Source of the DNA: Nitzschia putrida
Taxonomy: Eukaryota > Bacillariophyta > Bacillariophyceae > Bacillariales > Bacillariaceae
Length of the DNA: 64,000 nucleotides
Assembly (NCBI GenBank): GCA_016586335.1
Contig: BLYE01000023.1
Span: forward strand, 1 to 64,000
Direction: 5' to 3'
Positions 42,796 through 53,866 of the stretch are shown piece by piece. The notes beneath the pieces were generated by a model. That model worked only from the letters and a program-made list of their open reading frames with translations, made no database searches and had not been told where the DNA came from. A program made the position numbers and the translations under genes. Positions within the stretch are counted from its first letter, which is position 1. Every line of letters starts with the position of its first letter.

Positions 42796-43168
42796 CAAGA
42801 GGCAAGGCTTCGCATTGGCTAGTTCGGCAAAGACCATGGCTGCACCGGTTAGATCCTTCTTGGAGGTGTGTTCGCTTTGGCATTTGGCATGAAATTGGCA
42901 TGTTGTTGTGGTTGTTGTTCTGTAGAACGAACGGTACGGTTTCATTAAAGAACCAAAAGAACCCAGATTGATTCAATGGACTCAAACTCAATCGATAGAA
43001 TCAATACCAAATGAGATGGCTAGAAACAATCCCTACGGCTTCCTTTCAATTTGTTTCTCTCACTCGTTGGGAAATAATAATACGCTAACTTGTTCTTCCG
43101 TCGAAAAACTTGTCTCAATTGCATACATGCCTCATTGTCTGTGAGGACATGACAAGGATATTGCTTCG
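42796..43168 (+). repeat. Upstream cassette, copy 2 (5' flank of the gene at 42719)
   Basis: 373 bp, near-identical to 40695-41087; 77 bp upstream of the chosen start codon. Carries the same promoter-proximal sequence for a gene with an unrelated ectodomain. Confidence 0.9.
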
Positions 43169-43315
43169 CGAAGGTTTTGGATCCATTTGTCAACTCCTCC
43201 AGCACGACACAGAAATTTTTGTGTGTTGCCACAGTGCAAATAGTGTCATCGCTATAGACACCAACAATACTACCGCGGGAGAGGACGAGTCACACTGTTG
43301 GAACTTTGGGAATGC

Positions 43316-43640
43316 TCAGAGAAGGAGAGCCCCCATACAATAGTGGACGACGTTTGAAGAAACCTCAGGCCCACCGAGGAAATACACTCCCATTGTAAAA
43401 GAACTTGGAGTGTGGGTGTAGCATTCAATAGTTTTGGTTCAATGGATTCGTTGGTAAAAAACTCGAACTCCCACGAAAGAAGATCTCTATTGCATGGTAG
43501 TAGAAGCTTTGAAAGGAAAAGCTGATTGCAGAAGCAGCAGAAGCTGATCATGGGAAAAATGGAACATACTGGTTGCTCGGTTTTTGAAGGAGTAACAGTG
43601 GTAGATGATATGTCAGAAGGATTTTCGGATGGTGCAACAC
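43316..43640 (-). pseudogene. Remnant of the secreted family of 40533/54829
   Basis: In one minus frame the sequence YFLGGPEVSSNVVHYCMGAL ends at a TGA (43316-43318) and parallels the C-terminus of the intact gene at 53867 (VFPGHEIASNYHYCMEALVL). At DNA level GAAATACACTCCCATTGT is shared exactly with 53927-53944. Further upstream, in a different frame, a linker-like APSENPSDISSTTVTPS remains. The 246-codon ORF reported across this interval (43270-44010) is therefore probably not the native frame. Confidence 0.6.
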
Positions 43641-45546
43641 AGCAGAACAAATCGAAAGACGAATGCTGTAATTGAACGAACAGCGGCAAGGACTTCAGAT
43701 GGAAGCACTGGTGTATTGGAAAGCCAACTGCAAGAAGTCGAAAAGCAATCATCCACATGAGGTTCGAATCAAGAGACCATGTTTGTTCAAGAGTTTTTGA
43801 CTTCCTGACTGTGACATCATTGCGTTCAAGAAGGTAGGCCAAAGAATGCCATGGTCGGCATGTCAGCAAGAAAGCAGTACAGTCAAACAACAACTTGTCA
43901 TTGATTTGAAAAAAAAACGACACAAATCTTGTTTGTAGATTCACTGTTACTGTACAAGTAGCGAGATGGAGCAACAAAGCCCCGACAAGTGGTCCCAAGG
44001 AAGAGTGCAAGATCGAGTAGAATTGTTACGATGGACGATGCACCCTAACCCTAACTCATTTTGCGAGGGACAGTCGAGACTTTGGCATAATAGGTACCAT
44101 GGTAGTACTCGTAATGGGATGCAATGGCTCGGAAGGGTAGAAGTACGCTACGAGTCACCCCACCACATCACAACCTACGACCGACGACTCATTCGAATGG
44201 AGTTCAAAGATCCAAAGATCCAATATTATGACCTCTCCGAACACAAAATGGACATGACTCCCACACTTTCACCCATTGCAACCACCAAAAGCCATTTTGA
44301 TCTTCTGTGTTTCTGAGGAAGCAACTATTGCATGACGATGTGTTCATGACCAAGAACCAAGATTCTCCAGTCAAGGACAATCGTACAGTTGTCATCGAGC
44401 TGTCTACGTTCAGTACTCGTACGAGGACACTGATGTGTGTGCTGAATCCTCCCTCTCGTCGCCAAGGGTAGAGACGCGACAGAGAACTGACAAAACAAGT
44501 ACTGTACTGTCCTGTACCAATGGATTGGATAGGGGCAGAAGTCTATGTGGGGCCTTTGGGCGATAGTATTATCTATCTAGCACACGAATGCAGCAGGAGG
44601 GGGGCAGCATGCCTGTCGATTCATACGAGTGATGAGTCATGATTTGTGCCCTTTGTTGCATTGATGATGATTACTCTAATGTAGGATAAGACTCATCCCT
44701 TTCAGTATTTTCGTCTCGGTGTGCCCTGTGGCATTCCTGTTTACTTCATATTCTGCCAACGTCCTTTTTTGGCGGCTGTACTTTTCTTGGATCAACTACT
44801 GCTGCGTACAATCTCCTACCAAACCATTGGAAGACGACATGTTCATCACGACAGAGGCGTGCAATTTGGTATGAAAATATGTCGATTGATGTGTACTAGC
44901 AGAAGTTGTGAAAGGCTACTACCATGTCGAATATTCGTGGGAATGTTGTACGGAAATAGATATTGGACGGCAGGCAGCATGCGGGGTGACCACTATAATA
45001 TGCTGGTGTAAGAAAGAATGAAGCGATGGAGGTAGAATATTGCAATTTGTCCAGAAGGAACGTGAAGATGAATTCAATTGAGGAGGAGCTCAGCAGTGAG
45101 AATACTTGTGAGGAGCCCCAGTCTCGGATGATACAGTGCACAGTAGTCCCTTTCAGCCAAGCAAGTTCCTCGTATTGAAAGTGAAAGAGAGGATACCCGA
45201 CTGACAGTCGCAATCTTCCCAGTTCGATCATACCAGGTACGTACCACTATTACAATTCGATTACAACAATATCACTATTACCAACTCCAAGGACGGCATT
45301 GATTGTGCTTTGTCACCAAAAGACGACACCCCACGGCAATATGAGGGGCATCAGTAGTGACCAATTTATGGGTAGTGCGAGAATTGAAAGGCCAAAGATT
45401 AGACTCCCTCCTACCGATAGTAGGGATGTATTACTATAGCTTGAAGCGTCGGAAATAAGAAAGACATCAGTGGGTGGAACAAACTGCCTGTACTACGACG
45501 ATAGATTACTCCATGGAAAAGCGTAGCACAATCTTCAAGCACAACC
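43641..45546. other. Intergenic and decayed sequence
   Basis: No supported gene. It includes a segment (44230-44530) diverged from 37080-37450 and the telomere-like ACCCTAACCCTAAC at 44042. Confidence 0.5.
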
Positions 45547-45664
45547 TCAAACCTTGGCGGACTTGGTAGTTGGAGCTTTGGTGGTTGTTGGAGCTTTGGT
45601 GGACACGGCGGTAGGAGCTTTGGTGGTTACGATTGTAGGAGTCTTGCCACTCTTTGTTGTTGGC

Positions 45665-46440
45665 GACATGGACGGCACACTGGATGGTACATCAGATGGA
45701 ATACTTGAAGGCATGTTGGAAGGCACACTCGATGGCATGTCAGACGGCACATCAGATGGTGCGCTGGACGGCATACTTGAAGGCATGTTGGAAGGCACAC
45801 TCGATGGCATGTCAGACGGCACATCAGATGGTGCGCTGGACGGCATACTTGAAGGCATGTTGGAAGGCACACTCGATGGCATGTCAGACGGCACAACAGA
45901 TGGCGTGCTGGACGGCATACTTGAAGGCATGATGGAAGGCACACTAGATGGCATGTCAGACGGCACAACAGATGGCGTGCTGGACGGCATACTTGAAGGC
46001 ATGTTGGAAGGCATATTGGAAGGCATACTGGAAGGCACGTCTGATGGCATGTTGGATGGCGTGCTGGACGGCATACTTGATGGCATGCTGGATGGCTTGC
46101 TGGACGGCATTCCAGATGGCACGTTCGATGGCACGCTAGACGGCATGCTTGATGGCATGCTGGATGGCAAGTTGGACGGCACACTGGAAGGCACGTCCGA
46201 TGGCATGCTAGACGGCATAGTTGATGGCATGCTGGATGGCAAGTTGGACGGCACACTGGAAGGCACGTCCGATGGCATGCTGGACGGCATACTTGATGGC
46301 ATGCTGGATGGCATGTTGGAAGGCATGTTGGAAGGCATGTTGGAAGGCATGTTGGACGGCATCCTGGATGGCATTGTGGATGGCTCAGAGGATGGCATGT
46401 CGGAAGGCATGGACGACGGCATGCTCGATGAAATCGATGC
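45665..46440 (-). repeat. PS-repeat tract of PPC gene
   Basis: 12-bp based repeat coding (P-S-S-M/V/N)n over ~775 bp, with higher-order repeats of about 84 bp near 45740-45960. The mirror ORF on the plus strand is an artefact of the unit. Confidence 0.9.
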
Positions 46441-47620
46441 TAGGGTGCTGGAGATGTATGTCACAGTGCCGACTGATTCTTCTGAATCATATCGATAGAG
46501 TTGCAGCACATAGACTTGATTAGCCAGGGCAGATTCAATCGAAACCACTTCAGGCATACCACTTAAATCAGAATCGGAAAAGATCTCGGACTCCATATCC
46601 TGATCCGATGACGAGCAATCATTGACAGCATCGGTTGTGCTGTCAAAGGGTCCCCACACCTTGAAATCAATGTCCCCAGAAGTGAAGAAGATTGACCAGT
46701 CATAATCGCCATCCTTGGGGATGGTAACAGTATACCACGTTTTATCAGTGGTCGAGAGAGTATGATCCAAGGGAATCTCTTCATCCGTGAGTACAGGATC
46801 GAGGGGTTGCATTTCAGAGCATGTCGTCATTCTTTGGACGCCGGAAATGTATGTCACAGTGCCGACTGATTCTTCTGAATCATATCGATAGAGTTCCAGC
46901 ACATAGACTTGATCAGCCAGGGCAGATTCAATCGAAACCACTTCAGGCATACTACTTGAAACAGAATCGGAAAAGGTGGCGGAATCCATCCCCTGAGGAT
47001 CCGATGACGAGCAATCATTGACAGCATCGGTTGTGCTGTCAAAGGGTCCCCACACCTTGAAATCGATGTCGCCAGATGTGAAGAAGATTGACCAATCGTA
47101 ATCACCATCCTCGGGGATGGTAATAGTATACCACGAGTTGGCAGCGTTCGAGAGAGCATGTTCCAAGGTAATCTCTTCATCCGTGACTACAGGATCGAGG
47201 GGTTGCATTTCGGTGCAAGATGGCGACCCTTGTATGCCGGAGATATATGTCACAGTGCCGACTGATTCTTCAGGGTTATATCGAAAGAGTTGCAGCACAT
47301 AGACTTGATCAGCCAGAGCAGATCCAATCGAAACCACTTCAGGCATAAGTTCGGAGTCAAAAACAGAAGAGGTACCGGATTCCATATCCTGATCCGATGA
47401 CGAGCAATCATTCACAGCATCGGTTGTGCTATCAAAGGGTCCCCACACCTTGACATCAATGTCCCCAGATGTGAAGAAGATTGACCAGTCATAATTGCCG
47501 TCCTTGGGGATGGTAACAGTATACCACGAATTATCAGTGGTCGACTATGATCCAAGGGAATCTCTTCATCCGTGACTACAGGGTCGAGGGGCTGCATTTG
47601 AGAGCAGGTTTCGTAGTTGG
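46440..47620 (-). repeat. Tandem array of three ~395-bp PPC-coding units
   Basis: Units start near 46450, 46847 and 47240 (each with TATGTCACAGTGCCGACTGATTC). Near-identity implies recent unequal crossover. Confidence 0.9.
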
Positions 47621-48176
47621 GTTGGATGCCGGATGGAGCCATCGATGACGATGGCATGGTGGAAGGCATGGTGGAAGGCATGTTCGATCCCTGGTAGTGG
47701 GAACGGTATGACACGGTACCAAGGGTTTCCCCCCTTTGAAGGAGCACCAAGGTATAGACTTGATCAGTCTTGGCATCTCCAATGGGAACAACTTCAGGGA
47801 TACTTTCACCGGTAGAGGAGGAAAGAGCTGTGGAGGTACCCAGCAAGCAGTCAGCAACTGCAGCGTCTTCGCTGTCATATGGCCCAAAAAGAAACCAATC
47901 AATGTTGCCATTGACAGGAAAAGAGATGTCCCACTGATAGTCGCCATTGTCGGGAATGGTAATAGTAAAAAGCGAAGTCGTGAGATCGCCCGAGAGAGTA
48001 TGATCCAATGTAGTCGGGTCAGTGGGGAGTAATGGATCGAGAGGTACCATGTCATAACAAGGAGAGACAGCGGCACCAATCGCTTCCTGGGCCCAGCAAA
48101 TGACAATCAGGAAAGCAAACAAGACATCAACAGCTGCAATCCTGTGGATGAGGAATGAAGAGGACATCATTGTCAT

Positions 48177-49067
48177 GATGATTGAGAGCTGTTGGGAACT
48201 GCTTTTTCTTCTTCTTCGTGATGAATCGCCGCGTAACAATGTGTTTTTTGGCAAAGAAATGAGTGTATGAGAGCACACTCGTCCTATGGATCAGTGAACG
48301 GAGAGTACGCGCGAATTTCCAAACTGCAGAAGCATTATTCGAAACTTTCTGGTCAAAAGTTCGTGTTTCCTTGTATTTGAATTATCGCCCAACAACTAGT
48401 GTTTGTTGTTCAACTTCACAGTGTGGCAAATGTTGTCTTTGATATCACTGGAACGATTTTGTGGGGGCTGTTTAGCGTATCATGCAGTTTCCTGCAGAGG
48501 TACTACGTATTTTTTCCTGTGATGACTGCATGACCCATTTCGTTCCAGTGAGACTGTTGGCACAATTATCTGTCGATGCCGCTGGTGGAATGGATCCTAT
48601 GCACAGCAATGCATAGTTTCTTTAATACCCAACACCAACAAGGCTCTTGACCACTTGTCTCTTAAGTAACAGTAGTTCCTGTGATCCAACCTAGCTGGGA
48701 GATGGGGCTATTGCTTCAGTGATGACGGGTGAATGATAACTGCATGGCTGATGATGCCGTTCCGGTGAGACTAAAACTCTTTCCGACGTTGTTTCCTGAT
48801 GCGACAACCAGGTCACCAGCGCCAATGATTCGTTTAGAGTAGACAGTAAATCCAATGAAAACATCATTTGCAACATATACAATAAGAAACCTCTTCCAAA
48901 ACCAGACTTGATATTGTTTGGCGACAAGAACAAGAGCGCGTCCATTGCCTCATCTTCAAGTTGATTTCCAAGGGCAAGGTGGAGAAACAAGAACAGCAGT
49001 TGTTGTTGTTTCTATTCGAAATGATAGGAAAACACAAACATGCAGACAGTGATATCATACATCGATA
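48177..49067. other. Intergenic spacer
   Basis: About 890 bp upstream of the PPC gene. No gene is recognised; an in-frame 5' extension of the PPC ORF to 48278 is probably leader. Confidence 0.45.
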
Positions 49068-50333
49068 TTACGTAGTGACGATAATATGCTGTTGTTGATA
49101 GAAGAAGCGAGAATGAGTATGTTGCTGTGTTCGTTGCACAACACACGTCGTTGTTGAGCCAAGATCCAAAAGATCGCGTTGGTCTTTCGGTGGACAGACA
49201 GACAGCCACTGATTCCGACTCCTCCGAATATTCTCACCACTTGTCTCTTGTGTTGAAACTTTGATCCAATCGACTCCTAGATTGGCTCGATCCAAACCAC
49301 CGTACCAGGTACTCGTACAAACTTCGCATGCCTCCGGAAGTGTGTGTTCCAATTTGCAACTGTTCGCCCACTTGTGGCCAAACACAAAGCCGTATACTCG
49401 AAGCTCCTCAACAGCCTCAGTACAACATTCAAGCCAATTCTTGCCATCATTCATTCCTTTCAGGGCATGCTCGTATGCTCGGCACAGGAACATTGCTTTC
49501 TGTCGCAGAATGAATATGTCTCTGCCAGAACAATAGAACTCCTCCTCCTCAGCAGTATCATCATGATCCCGATGTCCTTTGTGAAGTTGCACAATTGACT
49601 TCCATCCCTCTACTTCAGCTTGTACATTTTTCAGCAACATTACTCTTTGAACCAGGACAGTATCCATGCCAACGTCACCCAACAAGGTTGATTGGTGTGA
49701 TGATTCTCGGCCTCCTTGGAAAAGCTTCCGGGCTTCGGTGCTCAGCCAATAGTTACCAATGGATTGTTCAAGATGTGATACCTTTCTTTTCTTGTGGTTG
49801 CTTACCTGCTACTGGTGGACTGTAGCATTGGCCTCTTCATCATCTTGCTCTACTTGTCGTTGTTCTTCTTGTTCTGGTTCTTGTTGGAGTTCTTTGGGCA
49901 CAAGTTCATTTTGGAACTGAGCCGCAAAAGCACATCCAATGGAATGAAAAGAGAGTGGGTTTTTTGATAGGAAATCATCCACATCAGTGTCTGGTGCAGG
50001 TACTTCTTGGTGAGGATTGGAATATCGGTAGAAATGAATCCGTTTCCTGCTTTCCTTGATCGAATAGACGACATGGTAGACTCCGTGGGGGTTCTGCCCT
50101 GTTGTGAAGTTGTGCATGGTATGCTGAAACTTGGTATTCAGGCTCCTCATGAAAATTTGCTGACTCACTCCTGGTACCTTTGCCAATGCTGGGATGTGGT
50201 GGAGAAGCAATTCATACCATTTGGAGCCACTGATCCATCGGTTCTTGTAGGCAGCAAGCTTTGCAACAGCAAAAAAGCCATTCACAAGAATGCTATTGAC
50301 CTTCCCCATAGAACACTTAACTAATGCATCCAC
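49068..50333 (-). pseudogene. Unrecognised protein interrupted by one in-frame TAG
   Basis: Two open segments, 49809-50333 (174 codons) and 49068-49811 (second part ~245 codons), are in the same frame and separated only by a TAG at 49809-49811. Part 1 carries SGSKWYELLLHHIPALAKVP, FQHTMHNFTTGQNPHGVYHV and a Gln/Glu-rich end; part 2 carries WKSIVQLHKGHRDHDDTAEE and a Cys/His-containing segment (EHTLPEACEVCTSTW). A perfect splice donor CAG|GTAAGC lies just after the TAG, and a 48-nt GT-AG intron (GTAGAG...TAGCAG) could remove it, but that would be very short for this genome. The ORF start is a GTG inside an inverted repeat; the Met at codon 9 is more credible. Last ~60 codons look like flank sequence similar to 55200-55330. 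No family recognised. Confidence 0.4.
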
Positions 50334-50394
50334 TCACAAAAGCAGGTATATTGATATAAGATGGGCCACAATACTTGCGTGGATGCATTAGTTA
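50318..50394. repeat. 16-bp perfect inverted repeat (hairpin or tiny MITE-like)
   Basis: TAACTAATGCATCCAC at 50318-50333 and its exact reverse complement at 50379-50394, with a 45-bp spacer. The outer TA dinucleotides could be a TA target duplication. It overlaps the 5' end of the interrupted ORF. Confidence 0.8.
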
Positions 50395-51308
50395 CTTTGT
50401 CACTGTTGAGATAGAAGCCTTCAAAAATGATGCACCATTGTCAATGCCAATTGCACGAGATTCGTCGTGCTACGTGATTTGGCGGGAAAATCACAGTGTC
50501 TGACAGTCAACGGTGTATGTACCAGGTCTACATAGTTCTACCTGATGTCGCCGGACGATGAAACCATCTGTACTGGTAGACCTTTGACCACAGCCCACAG
50601 CACATCCACACTACTCGTGCCGTCCCTCCTCTACGAGTACGGTGCTACAATTTGACAACAATGGCCAACCCAACAGCCTAGCTATTGAACAAGTAAAGGA
50701 CAGTACGATACAATATATTAATGCATCATGGGAGGCGACGATGAACATGACATTGAGGGTGGTTTCACCTGAAAAGGAATCAAACAAGATATAAAGACAA
50801 TTTGCTAATGAGGACAACAACGCTCCTGGCCCCTGCCAAGAGACTTGCTGCTGAATGTGAGAATCCAACGTCGCTACAGGATTTCACTGCAACTACGTTA
50901 TTCCTTCTTGTCGAGGAGCTGGTGCCATGAGGTTGGATGCTTACAGGAGGATCCTCCAATGCCTCCACCAGACCATAAAGGGATGTTTTCTGGAGCATTT
51001 TTGGATTGCATGTTCGCAATGGACTGATCTGTATTCATTCCTTTTGGCAACTCTCTTTTTGAATCATCCAAACAGAGAGGTTCTCATGGCCGACTTCTCA
51101 GCTGCTATGTTCTTCATTGCTTTGAAAATGCCTAGGAATAGTGGTACAAGGACAGAAGTAGTGGTTGGTACGGTACAAGGGGTTACCATGGCGAAGTGTT
51201 GCTGCAGGAAAATGATTCCTCAACGCGGACAAGACAACATGGTCTTCTTTGCTTCAATCCAAATCTTCGTCACCTATACGGCACTACTTTTACGAGTTGT
51301 GATATGCA
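50395..51308. other. Intergenic stretch with segmental duplication
   Basis: Sequence ~50860-51120 is a diverged copy of ~55385-55690 (shared: GTCGCTACA or GTTGCTACAAGG, TTCCTTCT, CATTCCTTTTG, CAACTCTCTTTTTG, CATCCAAACAGA). The plus ORF 50927-51322 (131 codons) runs through this duplicate but has no counterpart in the other copy, so I do not call it. Confidence 0.5.
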
Positions 51309-51425
51309 ATGACGATGACTAGAGTTCCTATGAATCACGGTTCCTTGAAGAGCGGGACAATTTCAAGCAAGAACAAATACTGGATGGATGATATCAACCA
51401 CCCTCCACATACAATATTAAATATT
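51309..51425 (+). repeat. Cluster flank repeat, copy b
   Basis: AATGACGATGACTAGAGTTC ... TGGATGGATGATATCAACCA ... ATATTGAT; lies at the 3' end of the PPC pseudogene (51417) and probably includes its 3' UTR. Confidence 0.85.
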
Positions 51426-52330
51426 GATTGGGGCCTTGGTGGACTTCGTCTGAGTTGGAGCTTTGGTAGTGACGGAGGTAGGCGCTTTGGTGGACACGGC
51501 GGTAGGAGCTTTGGTGGTGACGATTGTAGGAGTCTTGCCACTCTTTGTTGTTGGCGGCATGGACGGCATACTGGATGGTATATCGGATGGCATACTTGAA
51601 GGCATGTTGGAAGGCTCATTGGATGGTACATCAGACGGCATATCAGATGGCGTGCTGGACGGCATACCTGAAGGCATGTCGGATGGCACACTGGAAGGCA
51701 ACTCCGATGGCACGCTGGATGGCATGTGAGACGGCATATCGGATGGCATACTGGAAGGCACGTCAGAAGGCACACTGGATGGCATGTTGGATGTAGATGG
51801 CATGTGGGATGGCACACTGGAAGGCATGTTAGAAGGGATGCTGGATGTAGATGGCATGCTGGAAGGCATGTTGGTTGCCGCTTGGAAGTCGCCACTGTAC
51901 GTCACGGCACCGGGATCACCGCTATATTGTCTGACTCGTAACACATACACTTCACCAACCAGGGCAGAATCTGCTGAAACCGCTTCAGGATTAGAAGGGG
52001 AGGTGGACTCGTCGTACGCTGAGCTATACATAATTTGATCACGATAGCAGTCATTGGCAGCATCGGTTGTACTGGCATATGGTCCAAACAAATATAGATC
52101 AATGTCCGAACCAGCTTGGAAGTAGACTGACCACTCGTAGACGCCATCGCTGGGGATGGTAATAGTATACCAGGAGTTGTCAGTGGCGGCAAACGTGTGT
52201 ATCAAGGGAATCGATCCAAGAGTGACTATAGGACCGGGAAAGGCTGCCCATCTCAGGGCAGGTTTCGAACGGAGCAGCCCAGCAAGTGGCCAGAAGGAAA
52301 GTTGGTACGGTGCAAGGGGCAACAATGACG
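51417..52330 (-). pseudogene. PPC-like secreted protein, 5'-truncated and frame-shifted
   Basis: One PPC-like unit (SWYTITIPSDGVYEWSVYF, DIDLYLFGPYASTTDAANDC, EVYVLRVRQYSGDPGAVTYS), a ~30-tetrad PS stalk and tail TKSGKTPTIVTTKAP...TKSTKAPINI. The first ~35 residues of the 302-codon frame are out of register. The true N-terminus survives in another frame as FLLATCWAAPFETCPEMGSL (compare LLATSCWAADYETCSEMAPL in the intact sister at 52527), so a one-base change occurred near 52243. The initiator and first half of the signal peptide are missing: upstream sequence matches the intergenic repeat near 51180, showing deletion of the 5' end. Confidence 0.75.
51555..51880 (-). repeat. PS-repeat tract of truncated PPC gene
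   Basis: 12-bp-unit tract coding (M/V-P-S-S/D) tetrads with interspersed TSN/TSS variants (STSSIPSN, STSNMPSS). Confidence 0.85.
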
Positions 52331-52426
52331 ATGTGGTGCAGGAAAGAGATCCGCAACTCGGACATAGCTTGGTCTTCTATACTTCAATACTACAGTACAG
52401 TGCGAGTAGGAATGTGCAAACGACGT

Positions 52427-52545
52427 TGACTAGAGATACTATGAATTACTGTTCCTTGAAAAGCAGGACGATTTCAAGCAAGAGCAACTACTGGATGGAT
52501 GATATCAACCACAACCACGTACAATATTATATATTGATCGGTGCT
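52427..52545 (+). repeat. Cluster flank repeat, copy c
   Basis: Same repeat as 51309-51425, ending in the 3' end of the intact PPC gene (52527). Confidence 0.85.
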
Positions 52546-53183
52546 TTGGTGGACTTGGTAGTTGGAGCTTTGGTGGAAGGAGCTTTGGTGCTTACCATTG
52601 TAGGAGTCTTGCCACTCTTTGTCGTGGGCATACTGGATGGCATACTGGATGGCATGCTGGATGGCATGCTGGATGGCATTTCGGTCAATGCTTGGTAATC
52701 GGAGCTGTATGTCACGGTACCGACTCCAGCGTACCCAAATCGATTAAGTCTCAACACATAGACTTGACCAGCCACGGCAGATCCAATCGAGACCACTTGC
52801 GGCATAGAATCGCCGGAAATGGAAACAGGAGAGGAGTTCATAGAAAGCGGTGACGCGCAGTCATCGGTAGCTGCGGTTGTACTGCCAAAGGGTCCAAAGA
52901 GATAGTACAGAATTTTCCCAGATGTGAAAGAGATTGACCACTCATAATCGCCATTCTCAGGGATGGTAATAGTATGCCATGAATTCGTACCCTCCGAGAA
53001 CGAGGAGCCAGTGGTCAAGAGAGCGTGGTCCAATGGAATCTCTCCAATTGGGACTACAGGATTGAGGGGTGCCATTTCAGAGCAGGTTTCGTAGTCAGCA
53101 GCCCAACAAGAAGTGGCAAGAAGGAAAGCTAACAGGACCTGCAAAGCTGCCATCCTGTTGGTGAGGAACGAAAGGGTCTTCAT
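52527..53183 (-). CDS. Secreted protein with one PPC-like domain, short stalk (intact)
   Basis: 218 codons from ATG 53183 (an in-frame ATG at 53216 is less likely). Signal peptide MAALQVLLAFLLATSCWAADY, then one PPC-like unit: YETCSEMAPLNPVVPIGEIP, SWHTITIPENGDYEWSISF, KILYYLFGPFGSTTAATDDC and GQVYVLRLNRFGYAGVGTVT. The stalk is only four MPSS tetrads, followed by TTKSGKTPTMVSTKAP and the C-terminal TKSTKAPINI shared with the neighbour at 51417. No membrane anchor. This is the only clearly undamaged PPC gene of the cluster and is a good reference for judging the broken ones. Confidence 0.75.
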   Translation of the reverse strand: MKTLSFLTNRMAALQVLLAFLLATSCWAADYETCSEMAPLNPVVPIGEIPLDHALLTTGSSFSEGTNSWHTITIPENGDYEWSISFTSGKILYYLFGPFGSTTAATDDCASPLSMNSSPVSISGDSMPQVVSIGSAVAGQVYVLRLNRFGYAGVGTVTYSSDYQALTEMPSSMPSSMPSSMPSSMPTTKSGKTPTMVSTKAPSTKAPTTKSTKAPINI

Positions 53184-53866
53184 GGTGACGGTTGATAGAT
53201 TGTGAGCAGGAAACACTGGAGTTAGTTACTCCAAGTAATGTCAAATCTTTGTTTTTATGGCAACAAGGAGGAATGGCGGGGCGAAACATGATCGCTTCAA
53301 TGGTCGGTGGCGGGTGGCGGAGGACTCGAACGAAAATACCTGGGTTTCAAATTCGATTATGTTGTTATGAAAAGAAATGCTCCTCAATGATGAATGATGA
53401 TGTGGTACCGCAACCAATTTGGTTTGTTCTGGTGTAGGATTTCCATTGCCAAAGCAGCGTTGACTTATTTTCTGGACAGCGGAAGGACAAGTTTCACTTG
53501 AAAAAAGACTGCATGGAGCGCGGAATCTTGACTCTTCCTTCTTCGCGAGGATCTACACTACCTCTAGGTACGAGTACTTACTTAGCCTCCATAGAGTCTA
53601 CTGGTACGCAGCAGTGTCCCCCATTTTAGGTGATGTTGACCCCCTTTGTCTACTCGTCATCCTTCCTTTCATTCGCGTTGCTGGTGCGTCGTGCGAGAAT
53701 GTATACAGGGAAGGGACAGGTGAAACCCAACGACAGAACCAGAGAATGTTTTGAAGACTGTCCAGGGATGTCGTAATGTGGATGGGATAAAATTTACTTT
53801 GATAGAACGAATCAAACAGTGATGCTACTCAGAAGTAGCCAGCTATCTAGTCATAGAATGTCATCC
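53184..53866. other. Intergenic spacer
   Basis: About 680 bp between two minus-strand surface genes. Promoter of the PPC gene is expected near 53190-53400. No gene or repeat recognised. Confidence 0.45.

Larger units (their letters stand above)
45547..48176 (-). pseudogene. Secreted protein with four PPC-like domains and PS-repeat stalk, 4-bp deletion
   Basis: Signal peptide (HRIAAVDVLFAFLIVICWAQEAIGA), four ~130-residue units each opening C..MQPLDP and containing WYT(I/V)TIP.DGDYDWSIFF, DIDFKVWGPFDSTTDAVNDC and YVLQLYRY, then ~60 PSSM-type tetrads and a tail TKAPTTKSAKV. The units resemble bacterial pre-peptidase C-terminal (PPC) beta-sandwich domains. Unit 1 is diverged; units 2-4 are almost identical. 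Unit 2 has lost four bases near 47544 (GATCATAGTCGACC versus GATCATACTCTCTCGACC in unit 4), so the frame 47412-48278 must shift into 45547-47448. Probably a cell-wall or adhesive surface protein. Might be functional in another allele. Confidence 0.8.

Noticed and set aside
43270..44010. 246-codon minus-strand ORF
   Set aside because: DNA matches the 53867 gene in a different frame, so this frame is not native; the interval is decayed sequence.
45554..46498. Long plus-strand ORF (314 codons) rich in Asp-Gly-Met opposite the PPC gene stalk
   Set aside because: It is the mirror frame of the 12-bp repeat that codes PS tetrads; it has no start context or domain. The same applies to 41347-41970, 41315-42037 and 51463-51729.
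50927..51322. 131-codon plus-strand ORF
   Set aside because: Runs through a diverged duplicated intergenic segment whose sister at 55385-55690 has no such ORF.
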